From NCBI RefSeq assembly GCF_014203325.1, contig NZ_JACHIV010000001.1, forward strand, positions 2,295,501 through 2,359,500: a stretch of 64,000 nt of DNA, in the 5' to 3' direction. Shown here piece after piece: positions 16,699-25,693 of the stretch (position 1 is its first letter; every line of letters starts with the position of its first letter). Made by a program: the position numbers and the translations under genes. The notes beneath the pieces are model-generated. The model was not told the DNA's origin, did not search any database, and saw only the letters and a list, made by a program, of their open reading frames with translations. The stretch comes from Saccharopolyspora gloriosae (lineage in GTDB: Bacteria; Actinomycetota; Actinomycetes; Mycobacteriales; Pseudonocardiaceae).

Positions 16699-18531
16699 AT
16701 GTCCGCTACTGAGGAGTCCCGGCGCGCGGCGCTCGATCCGGCGGTGCTGGGGTTCGACCCGGACGCGCTGCGGGCGCGCTACCGCGCCGAGCGGGACCGG
16801 CGGCTGCGGCCTGACGGGTCGGAGCAGTACCAGGCGACGACCGGCGAGTTCGGGTACTACGCCGACGATCCCCACGTGGAGCCGGGATTCGACCGCGAAC
16901 CGCTGCACGACCACGTCGAGGTGCTCGTGGTCGGCGGCGGGTTCGGCGGCCTGACAGCCGCGGCGAGGCTCGTCGAGCGCGGGTTCAGCGACGTCCGCGT
17001 CGTGGAGAAGGCAGGTGACTTCGGCGGAACCTGGTACTGGAACCGGTATCCGGGCGTGCACTGCGACATCGAATCCTACATCTACCTGCCGCTGCTGGAA
17101 GAACTCGGTTCGCTGCCGGATTGGAAGTACTCGCCGGGTTCGGAGATCCGGGGCCACGCGCAGGCCATCGGGCACCACTTCGGGCTCTACGCCAACGCCT
17201 GCTTCCAGACCGAGGTCACCGACGTCGAGTGGGACGAGTCCGCCACCCGGTGGACCGTGCGCACCGATCGCGGCGACGTGATGACCGCGCGCTACGTCGT
17301 GGTCTCCAGCGGGCCGTTCAGCAGGCCGAAGCTGCCCGGCCTGCCCGGCATCGAGACGTTCCGCGGGCACACCTTCCACACCAGCCGGTGGGACTACGAC
17401 TACACCGGCGGGGACGCGAACGGCGGCATGCACAAGCTCGCCGACAAGCGCGTCGCGGTGATCGGCACCGGTGCGACGGCCATCCAGTGCGTCCCGCACC
17501 TGGGCCAGGACGCCGCGCACCTCTACGTGTTCCAGCGGACTCCGTCCTCAGTGGACGAACGCGGCAACCGGCCGACGGACCGGGAGTGGGCGGCGACGCT
17601 GACCCCGGGATGGCAGCGCGAGCGGCGGGAGAACTTCCTGACCCTGGTCACCGGCGGCCACGCCGAGCAAGACCTGGTGGGAGACCGCTGGACCGACAGC
17701 GTGCAGACGCTGCGCGCCATCATGCCCAGCGGGGACAACGCGATCCCCGAGGCGGAGACCGACGGCGAGCTGCTGGCGGAACTGGCCGACTTCGCGAAGA
17801 TGAACTCGATCCGCTCGCGGGTGGAGGACGTCGTCGAGGACCCGGCGACCGCCGAAGCGCTCAAGCCCTGGTACCGCCGCATGTGCAAGCGGCCCACGTT
17901 CAGCGACACCTACCTGCCCACGTTCAACCGCCCCAACGTGACCCTGGTCGACACCGGGGGAGCGGGCGTGGAGCGGATCACCGAGCGCGGCCTGGTCTCC
18001 GGCGGCGTCGAGTACGAAGTGGACTGCATCGTGTTCGCCACCGGGTTCGACCTCGGGGCCGGCCCGGTCGCGGCGGCGGCGCGCACCGTGCGCGGGCGCG
18101 ACGGCCGCAGCCTCGCCGAGCACTGGAGCACCGGGCTCAAGACGCTGCACGGGTTCTACAGCCACGGCTTCCCCAACTACTTCCGGCTCGGCGCTTCGCA
18201 GAACGCGACGTCGGTGAACTTCGCGCACGTGCTCGACGAGCAGTCCGTGCACGTGGCGGAGGTGATCGCCGCCGCCCGCGACCGCGGTGCCCGCTACGTC
18301 GAGCCCAGCGAGCAGGCGGAGGCCGCGTGGGTGGCCACGATCCGCGAGAAGGAGCAGTACAGCAAGGAGTTCTTCGAGCAGTGCACTCCGAGCTACTACA
18401 ACAACGAGGGCAAACCGCGTCAGCGCAGCGAGTCCTACGGCGGCGGGCCGGTCGAGTTCTACCGGCTGCTGCGAACGTGGCGCGCGGAGACCGGCATGAC
18501 CGACGTGCTGGTGGAAGGGGACGAGCGGTGA
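16699..18531 (+). CDS. Type I Baeyer-Villiger monooxygenase
   Basis: A 610-residue FAD/NADPH monooxygenase that inserts oxygen next to a ketone, giving an ester or lactone. The first dinucleotide fold is VVGGGFGGLTAA near residue 77. The diagnostic Baeyer-Villiger motif FRGHTFHTSRW (FxGxxxHxxxW) is near 221. The second fold, VAVIGTGATAIQ, is near 255. About 60 residues precede the first fold, as in long-chain and cyclic ketone monooxygenases. GGGGAG lies 5 nt before the ATG. Its stop overlaps the GTG of the downstream propeller protein, so the two are coupled. Confidence 0.92.
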   Translation: MSATEESRRAALDPAVLGFDPDALRARYRAERDRRLRPDGSEQYQATTGEFGYYADDPHVEPGFDREPLHDHVEVLVVGGGFGGLTAAARLVERGFSDVRVVEKAGDFGGTWYWNRYPGVHCDIESYIYLPLLEELGSLPDWKYSPGSEIRGHAQAIGHHFGLYANACFQTEVTDVEWDESATRWTVRTDRGDVMTARYVVVSSGPFSRPKLPGLPGIETFRGHTFHTSRWDYDYTGGDANGGMHKLADKRVAVIGTGATAIQCVPHLGQDAAHLYVFQRTPSSVDERGNRPTDREWAATLTPGWQRERRENFLTLVTGGHAEQDLVGDRWTDSVQTLRAIMPSGDNAIPEAETDGELLAELADFAKMNSIRSRVEDVVEDPATAEALKPWYRRMCKRPTFSDTYLPTFNRPNVTLVDTGGAGVERITERGLVSGGVEYEVDCIVFATGFDLGAGPVAAAARTVRGRDGRSLAEHWSTGLKTLHGFYSHGFPNYFRLGASQNATSVNFAHVLDEQSVHVAEVIAAARDRGARYVEPSEQAEAAWVATIREKEQYSKEFFEQCTPSYYNNEGKPRQRSESYGGGPVEFYRLLRTWRAETGMTDVLVEGDER

Positions 18532-20114
18532 GCCGGTTCGGCGCGGAGCAGATCATCAGCCTGCGGTGGGACGTCCGGCGGGAGAACCCGCCGAACGCGC
18601 TGTGGGGGTCCAACGGCGTGGCCTTCGGCCCGGACGGCAGGCTGCACGTCGCGCAGTACCTCGCCGGGCAGATCAGCGCCGTCGACGTCGAATCCGGGGA
18701 CGTCGAGGTCGTCGTCCCGCTGGACGGCCCGGTGCGCTCGCCGGACGACCTGGCCTTCGGCGCGGACGGCTCGATGTACATCACCGACCTCAACCCCGGC
18801 CTGGTGTGGCGGCGCACCCCGGCGGGCGAGTTCAGCGTCGTGGCCGAGGGCCTGCGCTGCCCGAACGGGATCACCTGCGTCGGCGATCGGCTGTTCGTCA
18901 ACGAGATGTACCAGGACGGCCGCGTCTTCGAGCTCTTCCCCGGAGGCGGAGCGCCAGCGGTGCTCACCGACGGGCTCGCGATGGGCAACGCGATGCAGCT
19001 CGGCCCGGACGGGCTGCTGTACTACCCGCACATGATGACCGGCGAGGTCTGGCGGATCTCCCCGGAGGGCGGTACGCCGGAGCTGGTCGCCGAGCAGGTG
19101 CACCAGCCGGTCGCGGTGCGCTTCGACCGGGGTGGCGAGCTGGTCGTCGTCTCCCGCGGGGTCGAGGGCATCGTGACCCGGTTCGACGGGAGGGGGTCGC
19201 GCTCCCTCACGACGACCGGCATCGCGGGCCTGGACAACGCCGCGTTCGACGACGAGAACCGGATGCTGGTCTCCAGCTTCGCCAGCGGCGGCCTGACCCG
19301 GATCGACTTCGACGACCGGCCCCGCCCGATCGTCCCGCGCGGCTTCAGCGGCCCGTTCGACGTCACCGCCGACGAGCGGGGCCGCTGGTACGCCACCGAC
19401 CACTTCCGCCTCGGCACCGCCACCGGCGAGCTGGGCGGCGAGGCGGGCGGGATGCTCATCTCGGAGTTGGGCGGTTTCGCGCACGGCGTGGTCGCCGACG
19501 GCGAGCTGCTGCACCTCACCTCCCAGTTCGGCGACGTCCGCACCTACGACCCGGCGGCGGCCACCGTGCGGGTGCGCGCCACCGGGCTCGCCGAACCGGG
19601 CGGGGTCGCGGTCGGCGCGGACGGTGCGCTCGTGGTCGCCGAGACCGGGGCGGGGCGGGTGTCCTCGATCGACCGGGACGACGTGGTGACCGTGCTCGCC
19701 GACGGGCTCGACGGGCCGGTGGACGTGGCGGTCGGCGCGGCGGGCGAGTGCTACGTGAGCGATCAGCGCGCCGGTCAGGTGCGGCGACTCTCCGACGGCG
19801 GCGCGGACGTCGTCGCCGACGGCCTCGCCGAACCCCAGGGGATCACGTGGCGCGACGGTGAGCTGTTCGTGGTCGAGGCGGGGCGGCGCAGGCTCTTGGC
19901 GATCGACCCGGGCACCGGCGAACACCGGGTCGAGGCCGAAGAACTCCCGGTCGGGCCGCCACCGGGGAGCAAGCCGACCGAGCGCGTTCCCGTGACGGCG
20001 CCCGGAATTCCCGGCCAGCCGCGCGCCTTCGCCGGGATCACCGCCGCCCCGGACGGCTCCCTGCTGCTCGCGGCCGGAGGCGAGGGCACGGTCCTGCGGC
20101 TGTCCCGCGGCTGA
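18528..20114 (+). CDS. SMP-30/gluconolactonase-like beta-propeller, translationally coupled to the monooxygenase
   Basis: A 528-residue protein built of repeated beta-propeller blades (DGRLHVAQYLAGQISAVD, DGSMYITDLNPG, DGALVVAETGAGRVSSID, and others). The length suggests two propellers or one large one. SMP-30 proteins are often metal-dependent lactonases. The 4-bp GTGA overlap with a Baeyer-Villiger enzyme makes hydrolysis of its lactone product an attractive guess, but catalytic metal ligands cannot be assigned with confidence. No signal peptide is seen. The gene ends at a strong terminator. Confidence 0.75.
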   Translation: MSRFGAEQIISLRWDVRRENPPNALWGSNGVAFGPDGRLHVAQYLAGQISAVDVESGDVEVVVPLDGPVRSPDDLAFGADGSMYITDLNPGLVWRRTPAGEFSVVAEGLRCPNGITCVGDRLFVNEMYQDGRVFELFPGGGAPAVLTDGLAMGNAMQLGPDGLLYYPHMMTGEVWRISPEGGTPELVAEQVHQPVAVRFDRGGELVVVSRGVEGIVTRFDGRGSRSLTTTGIAGLDNAAFDDENRMLVSSFASGGLTRIDFDDRPRPIVPRGFSGPFDVTADERGRWYATDHFRLGTATGELGGEAGGMLISELGGFAHGVVADGELLHLTSQFGDVRTYDPAAATVRVRATGLAEPGGVAVGADGALVVAETGAGRVSSIDRDDVVTVLADGLDGPVDVAVGAAGECYVSDQRAGQVRRLSDGGADVVADGLAEPQGITWRDGELFVVEAGRRRLLAIDPGTGEHRVEAEELPVGPPPGSKPTERVPVTAPGIPGQPRAFAGITAAPDGSLLLAAGGEGTVLRLSRG

Positions 20115-20116
20115 GC

Positions 20117-20154
20117 ACGCCCGTCGCGCGCCCGATCGGGCGCGCGACGGGCGT
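20117..20154. terminator. Bidirectional terminator hairpin
   Basis: A perfect 17-bp stem, ACGCCCGTCGCGCGCCC/GGGCGCGCGACGGGCGT, with a GATC loop between convergent genes. It starts 2 bp after one stop and ends at the other. No U-run, as usual in high-GC actinomycetes. Confidence 0.85.
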
Positions 20155-21359
20155 CAGCCGGAAGCGCGCGAGCGGATCGTGTTGCGCAGCAGCAACGTGG
20201 TGATCACGCTGCTCACACCGACCAGCGCGATCGTGCGCTCGAGCGGGAGGAATTCAGCGACCACACCGAACATCAGGGGCCCGATTCCCTGGATCGTCAT
20301 GGTCGTGGTGTTGAGCAGCGCGAAGCCCTGGCCCTGGAGTTCGGGCGGGACCGCCTCCAAGAAGCGCCGCTGCAAGCCGAGCAGGTAGGCGGAGCCGCAC
20401 CCGGTGATCAGGTAGGCGGCCGCGATCACCGGGTGCGGCGGGTTCAAGACGAGGGCGATCAACGGCGTGCCCATGATCAGCAGCAGCGGCAGGACGAGTC
20501 GTTCGCGAGTGGCGGGCGGGAACGCTCGCCCGACCACGACGTCGCCGAGCAGCATGCCGACCGAGGTGGCGGCCAAGAGCACACCGGTCTCCGCCGGGCC
20601 GAACCCGCGGTGCGCGGAGTAGGGGATGAGCAGGCTGCCACCGGCGGCCAAGTACGCGGCGGGCAGGCACTGGGCCATGATCAACCCGGTGACTCCGGGA
20701 GCGCGGGCGAGCGCGGCGTTGCCCTGCCAGGTCCCGCGCACGATCGAACCGCTCGCCCGGACCCGCCCGGTGCGGGGCAGGAACAGGCGGCTGATCACCG
20801 ACGCGAGCAGGTGCGCCACCGCGGTGAGCAGCATCGTGCGTTCCACGCCCAGCCAGGCGGTCAGCGCCCCGCCCGAAGCCATCCCCACCAACTGCGCGGC
20901 GACCGCCACGAGGTACGAGAGCGACCGCCCGAGCACGTAGGCGTCACCGGAGAGGACTCCCGCGAGGACCCGGGCCGTGGCGCCCGTGGTGACCGGGGTC
21001 AGGCAGGCCACGGTCGCGACGAGCAGCAGGCTCGCCGCGACCGGGAGGTGCCCTGGCGCGAGCAGCAGCCCGACGACGCACTGCAGGCCGTAGCCGGCGG
21101 TGATGAGCGTGCGCGGCGAGAACCGGTCAGCCATCGCGGCGAGGAACAGGCCGCCCGCGGCCTGCGGCAGGAAACCGATCGTGAACGCCATCGCCGTCAG
21201 CAGCGGTGAATCGGTCCGCTCGAACACCAGCACCGCCAGCGCCACGGACCGCACCGTGTCCGACATGACGCCGAGCGACCGACCGGCGAACAGCACCCGG
21301 AACTGCGAGACGGCGAAGACCTGGCCGTAGGTCGCCTTCACACCGAACTCATCAGTCAT
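20154..21359 (-). CDS. MFS transporter (12 TM, drug/unknown substrate)
   Basis: A 401-residue transporter with about 12 helices, of the enterobactin-exporter/MFS_3-like type (SQFRVLFAGRSLGVMSDTVR at the N-terminus; MADRFSPRTLI as motif A near residue 80). The ATG at 21359 lies about 75 bp after the alditol oxidase stop on the same strand. Repeat F sits between them, so cotranscription with the xylose genes is uncertain. A polyol or drug could be the substrate; the sequence does not decide. Confidence 0.82.
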   Translation of the reverse strand: MTDEFGVKATYGQVFAVSQFRVLFAGRSLGVMSDTVRSVALAVLVFERTDSPLLTAMAFTIGFLPQAAGGLFLAAMADRFSPRTLITAGYGLQCVVGLLLAPGHLPVAASLLLVATVACLTPVTTGATARVLAGVLSGDAYVLGRSLSYLVAVAAQLVGMASGGALTAWLGVERTMLLTAVAHLLASVISRLFLPRTGRVRASGSIVRGTWQGNAALARAPGVTGLIMAQCLPAAYLAAGGSLLIPYSAHRGFGPAETGVLLAATSVGMLLGDVVVGRAFPPATRERLVLPLLLIMGTPLIALVLNPPHPVIAAAYLITGCGSAYLLGLQRRFLEAVPPELQGQGFALLNTTTMTIQGIGPLMFGVVAEFLPLERTIALVGVSSVITTLLLRNTIRSRASG

Positions 21360-21387
21360 ACCTTGTGTCTCGTCCCACTGGTCGTTC

Positions 21388-21513
21388 TGCGTAGGGGGCA
21401 GATGGCGGAACCCCGGTTGTCTTCTCGCTGCGGGATCAATTTTCCGACTGGCTCCACACGCAAAATTGCTGTCCTCGCGAGAAGACGACTGAGAACCCGC
21501 CGGTGGTCCGGTT
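21388..21513 (+). repeat. Palindromic intergenic repeat, copy F, overlapping a coding end
   Basis: A degenerate copy: the left arm around GTTGTCTTCTCGC and the right arm GCGAGAAGACGACTGAG pair over the loop-proximal part only. The inner loop is changed (CAATTTT/AAAATTG). The alditol oxidase frame runs into it from the right and ends at a TGA at 21436, so roughly the last 30 residues of that protein are repeat-encoded. The small hairpin is missing, as if the coding sequence replaced it. Confidence 0.8.
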
Positions 21514-22779
21514 GCTCTGGTCGAAGACGTGGTGGTCGAGGAAGTCGTTGCGGAAGCGGTGGTCGGGGTCCCAGCGTTCGGCGAGGGCGCGGAAGTCGGG
21601 CAGGCGGGGGTAGCGCTCCGCGAGCACGTCGGGGCCCATCGCCCACACCTTGCCCCAGTGCGGGCGGGCGCCGAACGGTGCCAGCGCCGCTTCGACCGAC
21701 GGAAGCGCGGCCTCCACGGCGGACTGGTCGAGGCGCCAGGTGAAGTGGATCGCCAGCGAGTCCCGCTCCCAGGCGGGGCTGAGCCAGCGGTCGTCCGCCG
21801 CGACCGAGCGCAGTTCGCTCACCAGCAGCACGGGCGCGAACGCGGGGCCCGCTTCGCGCAGCGCCTCGACGGCGGCCGCCGCGTGTTCGGCGCCCACCAG
21901 GTACTCGCTCTGGATTTCGGCGCCGCTGCTGGGAGTTCGCCCGGCCCGGAAGTGCGGCAGCCGCTCGTGCCACGGGCCGGGCGCGGCCTGCACGGTGACG
22001 TTCTCCGCCGGACCGCCCGCCATCGGGTGCCGCGGCCCGTCCACGAGGCCGACGCCGACGCGGTCGAACGGCCCTGCCTCGTGCGGGATGCCGTCGCGTT
22101 CCTTCACCACGCCCTGCCGGACGCCCGCGTCGTCGAAGTCGGTGAACAGGCTGACGCTGTACCCGCTGGCCAGCAGCGCGCCGAGCTCGCCCGGCAGCGC
22201 CGTCCACGGCATCGATCCGTACACGTGCTGGGTGACTTGGTAGGCGGGTTCGACGGCGAGCTCCAACCGCGTGATCACGCCGAGCGCGCCGAGCCCGACC
22301 ACCGCGCCGGGGAACTCGGCGTCGCCCTCGCGCAGCTCGCGGAGCTCGCCGCGCGCGGTCAGCACCTCCAACGCCCGCACGTCGGAGGCCAGGCCGCGCA
22401 GCCTGGATCCGGAGCCGTGCGTACCGGTGGAGATCGCGCCGACGACCGACAGGTCCGGCAGGGAGGCCAGGTTCGCCAGCGCCCAACCGCGCGCATGCAG
22501 GTGCTCGGCCAGTTCGCGGTAGCGCACCGGGCCGGTGACCGACACGACGCGGCGCGCGGAGTCGATCTCGATCCCGGTCGGCATCGCCGCCAGCGAGATC
22601 CGCAGATCCGCGCTGTCGGCGATGCCGTTGAAGGTGTGCCCGGTGCCCGCGACCCGCACCCGATCGCCCGTGGTGACCGCCTCGGCGAGCTCGTCGAGGC
22701 CGCGGGGCTCGGCGAACCTCGGTGCGCGGTAGGCGTAGTTGCCCGACCAGTTCGTGCGGATCACTGCTCTCCTAGGCAT
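21436..22779 (-). CDS. Alditol/xylitol oxidase (AldO-like) with repeat-derived C-terminus
   Basis: A 447-residue FAD oxidase of the vanillyl-alcohol oxidase family that should oxidise xylitol or sorbitol at C1 to the aldose, producing H2O2. NWSGNYAYRAP at the N-terminus, the covalent-flavin His48 in AGTGHTFNG, GAISTGTHGSG in the FAD domain and PHWGKVWAM near the active site all match AldO. AldO proteins are near 420 residues. Here the expected end at RNDFLDHHVF is followed by about 30 residues encoded by repeat F. It starts 24 bp after the xylose isomerase stop, so the two form an operon converting xylitol to xylose to xylulose. Confidence 0.88.
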   Translation of the reverse strand: MPRRAVIRTNWSGNYAYRAPRFAEPRGLDELAEAVTTGDRVRVAGTGHTFNGIADSADLRISLAAMPTGIEIDSARRVVSVTGPVRYRELAEHLHARGWALANLASLPDLSVVGAISTGTHGSGSRLRGLASDVRALEVLTARGELRELREGDAEFPGAVVGLGALGVITRLELAVEPAYQVTQHVYGSMPWTALPGELGALLASGYSVSLFTDFDDAGVRQGVVKERDGIPHEAGPFDRVGVGLVDGPRHPMAGGPAENVTVQAAPGPWHERLPHFRAGRTPSSGAEIQSEYLVGAEHAAAAVEALREAGPAFAPVLLVSELRSVAADDRWLSPAWERDSLAIHFTWRLDQSAVEAALPSVEAALAPFGARPHWGKVWAMGPDVLAERYPRLPDFRALAERWDPDHRFRNDFLDHHVFDQSNRTTGGFSVVFSRGQQFCVWSQSEN

Positions 22780-22803
22780 CCGGTCATCGTGCCTTGCCGC
22801 GGG

Positions 22804-23997
22804 TCAGCCGCGGGCGCCCATCAGGTGTTCGGTCGCGAGCTGCTGCAGGCGCACCAGCCCGAAGCCGTGCCCGTCGAGGTATTCGGCGGCGTCGAACTCC
22901 TCGAACGCGGAGCGGTCGGACACCAGCGCCGCGTACCCCTCGCCGTCGGCGAGCGTCGGCACCGCCAGCTCCGGCACCCGCGCCGCGGCCAGCGCTTCCT
23001 GCACCTCGGGGTCGGCGCGGAACGCCTCGGCCCGTTCCTTGAGCAGCAGGTAGTTGGCCATGTTGGCGCGCACCGAATCCCACACGCCGGCCTCGTCCTC
23101 GGTGCGGCTCGGTTTGAAGTCGAAGTGCCGCGGCCCGTCGTAGGCGGGCACGCCACCGGGGCCGCCGTGCTCCAGCAGGTCCACGAGCGCGAACGCGTTG
23201 TGCAGGTCGCCGTGGCCGAACACGAGGTCCTGGTCGTACTTGATGCCGCGCTGGCCGTTGAGGTCGAGGTGGAAGAGCTTGCCGTGGTAGAGCGCCTGCG
23301 CGATGCCCGCGGCGTAGTTGAGCCCGGCCATCTGCTCGTGGCCGACCTCCGGGTTGACGCCGACGAGGTCGGGGCGCTCCAGCGAGTCGATGAACGCGAT
23401 CGCGTGCCCCAGCGTGGGCAGCAGGATGTCGCCGCGCGGCTCGTTCGGCTTCGGTTCGAGCGCGAACCGGAGGTCGTAGCCCTGGTCGGTCACGTACTCG
23501 CCGAGCAGGTCCACGGCCTCCCGGTAGCGCTCCAACGCCTGGCCGACGTCCTTCGCGGAGTCGTACTCGGCGCCTTCGCGGCCACCCCACATGACGAAGG
23601 TGCGGGCGCCGAGCTCGGCGGCGAGGTCGAGGTTGCGCAGCACCTTGCGCAGCGCGAAGCGGCGCACCGCCCGGTCGTTGGAGGTGAGGCCGCCGTCCTT
23701 GAACACGGGGTGGGAGAACAGGTTCGTCGTGACCATCGGGACGACGACCCCGGTGTCGTCGAGCGCCTTCTTCAACCGGTCGATCTCGGTGCGGCGCCGC
23801 GCCTCGGTGGAGTCGAACGGGAACAGGTCGTCGTCGTGGAAGGTGAGCCCGTGCGCGCCGAGTTCGGCGAGCTTCTCCACGGCGTGCACGGTGTCCATCG
23901 GGGATCGGGTGGGGCCGCCGAACGGGTCGGCTCCGGTGTAGCCGATGGTCCAGAGGCCGAAGGAGAACCGGTCGGCCGGAGTGGGGGTGACGCTCAT
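22804..23997 (-). CDS. xylA: Xylose isomerase, class I (actinobacterial)
   Basis: A 397-residue TIM-barrel enzyme interconverting D-xylose and D-xylulose. The catalytic His segment is [12 protein letters not shown] near residue 53. [20 protein letters not shown], the metal-binding [12 protein letters not shown] near 183, [14 protein letters not shown] near 218 and [13 protein letters not shown] near 253 are all intact. The ATG at 23997 has a GAGGGAG site. It is divergent from a ROK repressor with a strong palindrome between them, and the alditol oxidase follows. No xylulokinase is in the window. Confidence 0.95.
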   Translation of the reverse strand: MSVTPTPADRFSFGLWTIGYTGADPFGGPTRSPMDTVHAVEKLAELGAHGLTFHDDDLFPFDSTEARRRTEIDRLKKALDDTGVVVPMVTTNLFSHPVFKDGGLTSNDRAVRRFALRKVLRNLDLAAELGARTFVMWGGREGAEYDSAKDVGQALERYREAVDLLGEYVTDQGYDLRFALEPKPNEPRGDILLPTLGHAIAFIDSLERPDLVGVNPEVGHEQMAGLNYAAGIAQALYHGKLFHLDLNGQRGIKYDQDLVFGHGDLHNAFALVDLLEHGGPGGVPAYDGPRHFDFKPSRTEDEAGVWDSVRANMANYLLLKERAEAFRADPEVQEALAAARVPELAVPTLADGEGYAALVSDRSAFEEFDAAEYLDGHGFGLVRLQQLATEHLMGARG

Positions 23998-24018
23998 GAT
24001 CGCTCGACTCCCTCGCAA

Positions 24019-24039
24019 TATGTTCGGTTGGAGAACATA
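24019..24039. promoter_or_regulatory. Candidate ROK (XylR) operator
   Basis: TATGTTC-GGTTGGA-GAACATA: perfect 7-bp arms, in an AT-rich island 22 bp upstream of xylA and 61 bp upstream of the repressor. A second inverted repeat, GGGTTCG (24043-24049)/CGAACCC (24071-24077), lies next to it towards the repressor gene. Both genes are probably controlled here. Confidence 0.7.
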
Positions 24040-24099
24040 ATAGGGTTCGGCTGCGAGCGGTGACAACACTCGAACCCTGCTCCGAACGATGGGAAGTGG

Positions 24100-25305
24100 A
24101 TGCGCGGGAGCAATCTGGATCGCGTTCGGCGCGGCAACCTCGCGACCGTGCTGGGCCTCGTGCACCGCGGGGGAGCGCTGTCGCGCGCCGAGATCACGCG
24201 GACCACCGGGCTCAGCCGCTCCACCGTGGCCGCGCTCATCGCCGAACTCACCGACCTGGGGTTCGTGCTCGAATCCGGACCGGGAGCCACGGCCAAGGTC
24301 GGTCGCCCCTCGCCCCTGGTGCATCCCGATCCCGGCTGCGTCGCGATCACCGTGAACCCCGAGCTGGACGCGGTCACCGTCGGCGTGGTGAGCCTCGGCG
24401 GCAAGGTCCGGACCCGGGTCCGCAACGAGGTCGGGCACCCGGTCACGGCGGCGGAGACCGTCGAGATCGTCGTCGGCGACCTCGCGGACCTGGCGCCGGA
24501 GCTCGCGAGCAGCCGCGTGGCGGGCATCGGGGTCGCCGTGCCCGGCCTGGTCCGCGAAGGCGACGGCGTGGTCCGGTGGGCGCCGCACCTCGGCTGGCGC
24601 GAGGAGCCGATCGCGGCGGCGCTGCACCGGGCCACCGGTCATGCCGCGTTCGCCGCGAACGACGCGAGCCTGGGCGCGCTGGCCGAGCACATCTTCGGCG
24701 CGGGCGTCGGCGTGCGCGATCTCGTGTACCTCAACGGCGGCGCGAGCGGCATCGGCGGCGGCGTCATCACCGGTGGCGCGCCGCTCGGCGGGGTCGGCGG
24801 TTACGCGGGGGAGTTCGGCCGGACCCGGCCGGGCGTGCGCGACCCTGCCGACCGCGCGGTCGCCGACGGGACGCTGGAGGACGAGGTGGGCCGGGCTCGC
24901 CTGCTCGCGCTGCTCGGGCTCGACTCGGCCGACCAGGTCGAGCTCTCCGCGGCGCTCGCCGCGTCGGCCGATCGCGCGGTCCGCGCCGAACTCGCCCGGC
25001 AGGCGCGGGTGCTCAGCGTCGCGGTCAGCAACGCGGTCAACGTGCTCGACCCGGAGATGGTGGTGCTCGGCGGTTTCCTCGCGGACGTGCTGCGCGCCGA
25101 CCCGGAGGGGTTCACCGGCCTGGTGCGGGACCAGTCGGTCGGGCCCGCGTCGGAGGGGGTGCGGATCGTGCCCGCGGCGCTCGGCGCGGACCTGCTCATG
25201 ATCGGCGCGGGGCAGCTCGCGCTGCACCGGCTGCTCGCCGACCCGGCCGCGATCAGGGACCGCTCCGGGGTGAACGGACCGCCCGCCCCGGATCGCGGAG
25301 CGTGA
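24100..25305 (+). CDS. ROK-family xylose-operon repressor (XylR-like)
   Basis: A 401-residue repressor with an N-terminal winged helix ([20 protein letters not shown], residues about 27-50) and a C-terminal ROK sugar-kinase-like domain ([40 protein letters not shown]). It is divergent from xylA and the 21-bp palindrome in the gap fits ROK operators. Xylose or a related sugar should relieve repression. Another ATG, 11 bases upstream in a different frame, is not used. Start at 24100 chosen from homology ([13 protein letters not shown]). Confidence 0.9.
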   Translation: MRGSNLDRVRRGNLATVLGLVHRGGALSRAEITRTTGLSRSTVAALIAELTDLGFVLESGPGATAKVGRPSPLVHPDPGCVAITVNPELDAVTVGVVSLGGKVRTRVRNEVGHPVTAAETVEIVVGDLADLAPELASSRVAGIGVAVPGLVREGDGVVRWAPHLGWREEPIAAALHRATGHAAFAANDASLGALAEHIFGAGVGVRDLVYLNGGASGIGGGVITGGAPLGGVGGYAGEFGRTRPGVRDPADRAVADGTLEDEVGRARLLALLGLDSADQVELSAALAASADRAVRAELARQARVLSVAVSNAVNVLDPEMVVLGGFLADVLRADPEGFTGLVRDQSVGPASEGVRIVPAALGADLLMIGAGQLALHRLLADPAAIRDRSGVNGPPAPDRGA

Positions 25306-25435
25306 GCGGGCGCCGGTGTTCGCGGACAGCTCAAGACACCTGCCTTAACGCCGTGACCTCGGCGAACGACCTGTGCTCACACGTCCTTCGGCCGGTACGT
25401 GACCGGGTTCGCCTTCATCACTCGAAAGTGGCATC

Positions 25436-25606
25436 TAAACTGGGTGAGCCGCCCGCGTCACGCGGGCGGCGGTGCAGGCGATGGCATGCCTGGGGGGAAG
25501 TAGCGAGGTCTCGGCTCTTGGCCGTCGCACGTTCATGACGTGCCGAGACCGGTGGTACCGGACCACTCGGCTCGTCCGGACCGAGTCCGCCGGTGTCGGC
25601 GGGTGA
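25436..25606 (+). promoter_or_regulatory. Structured leader of the drug exporter
   Basis: A TAAACT -10-like element at 25436 is followed by consecutive hairpins: GCCGCCCGCG-TCA-CGCGGGCGGC (25448-25470), GGTCTCG/CGAGACC (25507-25550) enclosing GCACGT-TCATG-ACGTGC, GTGGT-ACCGG-ACCAC (25552-25566) and CTCGG/CCGAG (25566-25585). The exporter ATG is about 90 bp further on. This resembles attenuator leaders of resistance genes; the mechanism is inferred. Confidence 0.5.
25481..25606 (+). CDS. Possible 41-codon upstream ORF in the exporter leader
   Basis: The ATG opens a frame of 41 codons ending in TGA 87 bp before the exporter. The peptide is Arg-rich and contains RDRWYRTTRLVRTESAG in its second half. 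It spans the leader hairpins, as expected of a translated attenuator peptide. The ribosome binding site is poor and the frame may be chance; an internal ATG at 25535 is another start. I do not recognise the peptide. Confidence 0.3.
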   Translation: MACLGGSSEVSALGRRTFMTCRDRWYRTTRLVRTESAGVGG

Positions 25607-25693
25607 TGTTTCTCGGAGCACGGTTTCCAGGCGCCGCGACGCGGCCGCGCCGGAGAACGCGCTCCACCTAGTTCTGTGAGGGGTACTCGAACC

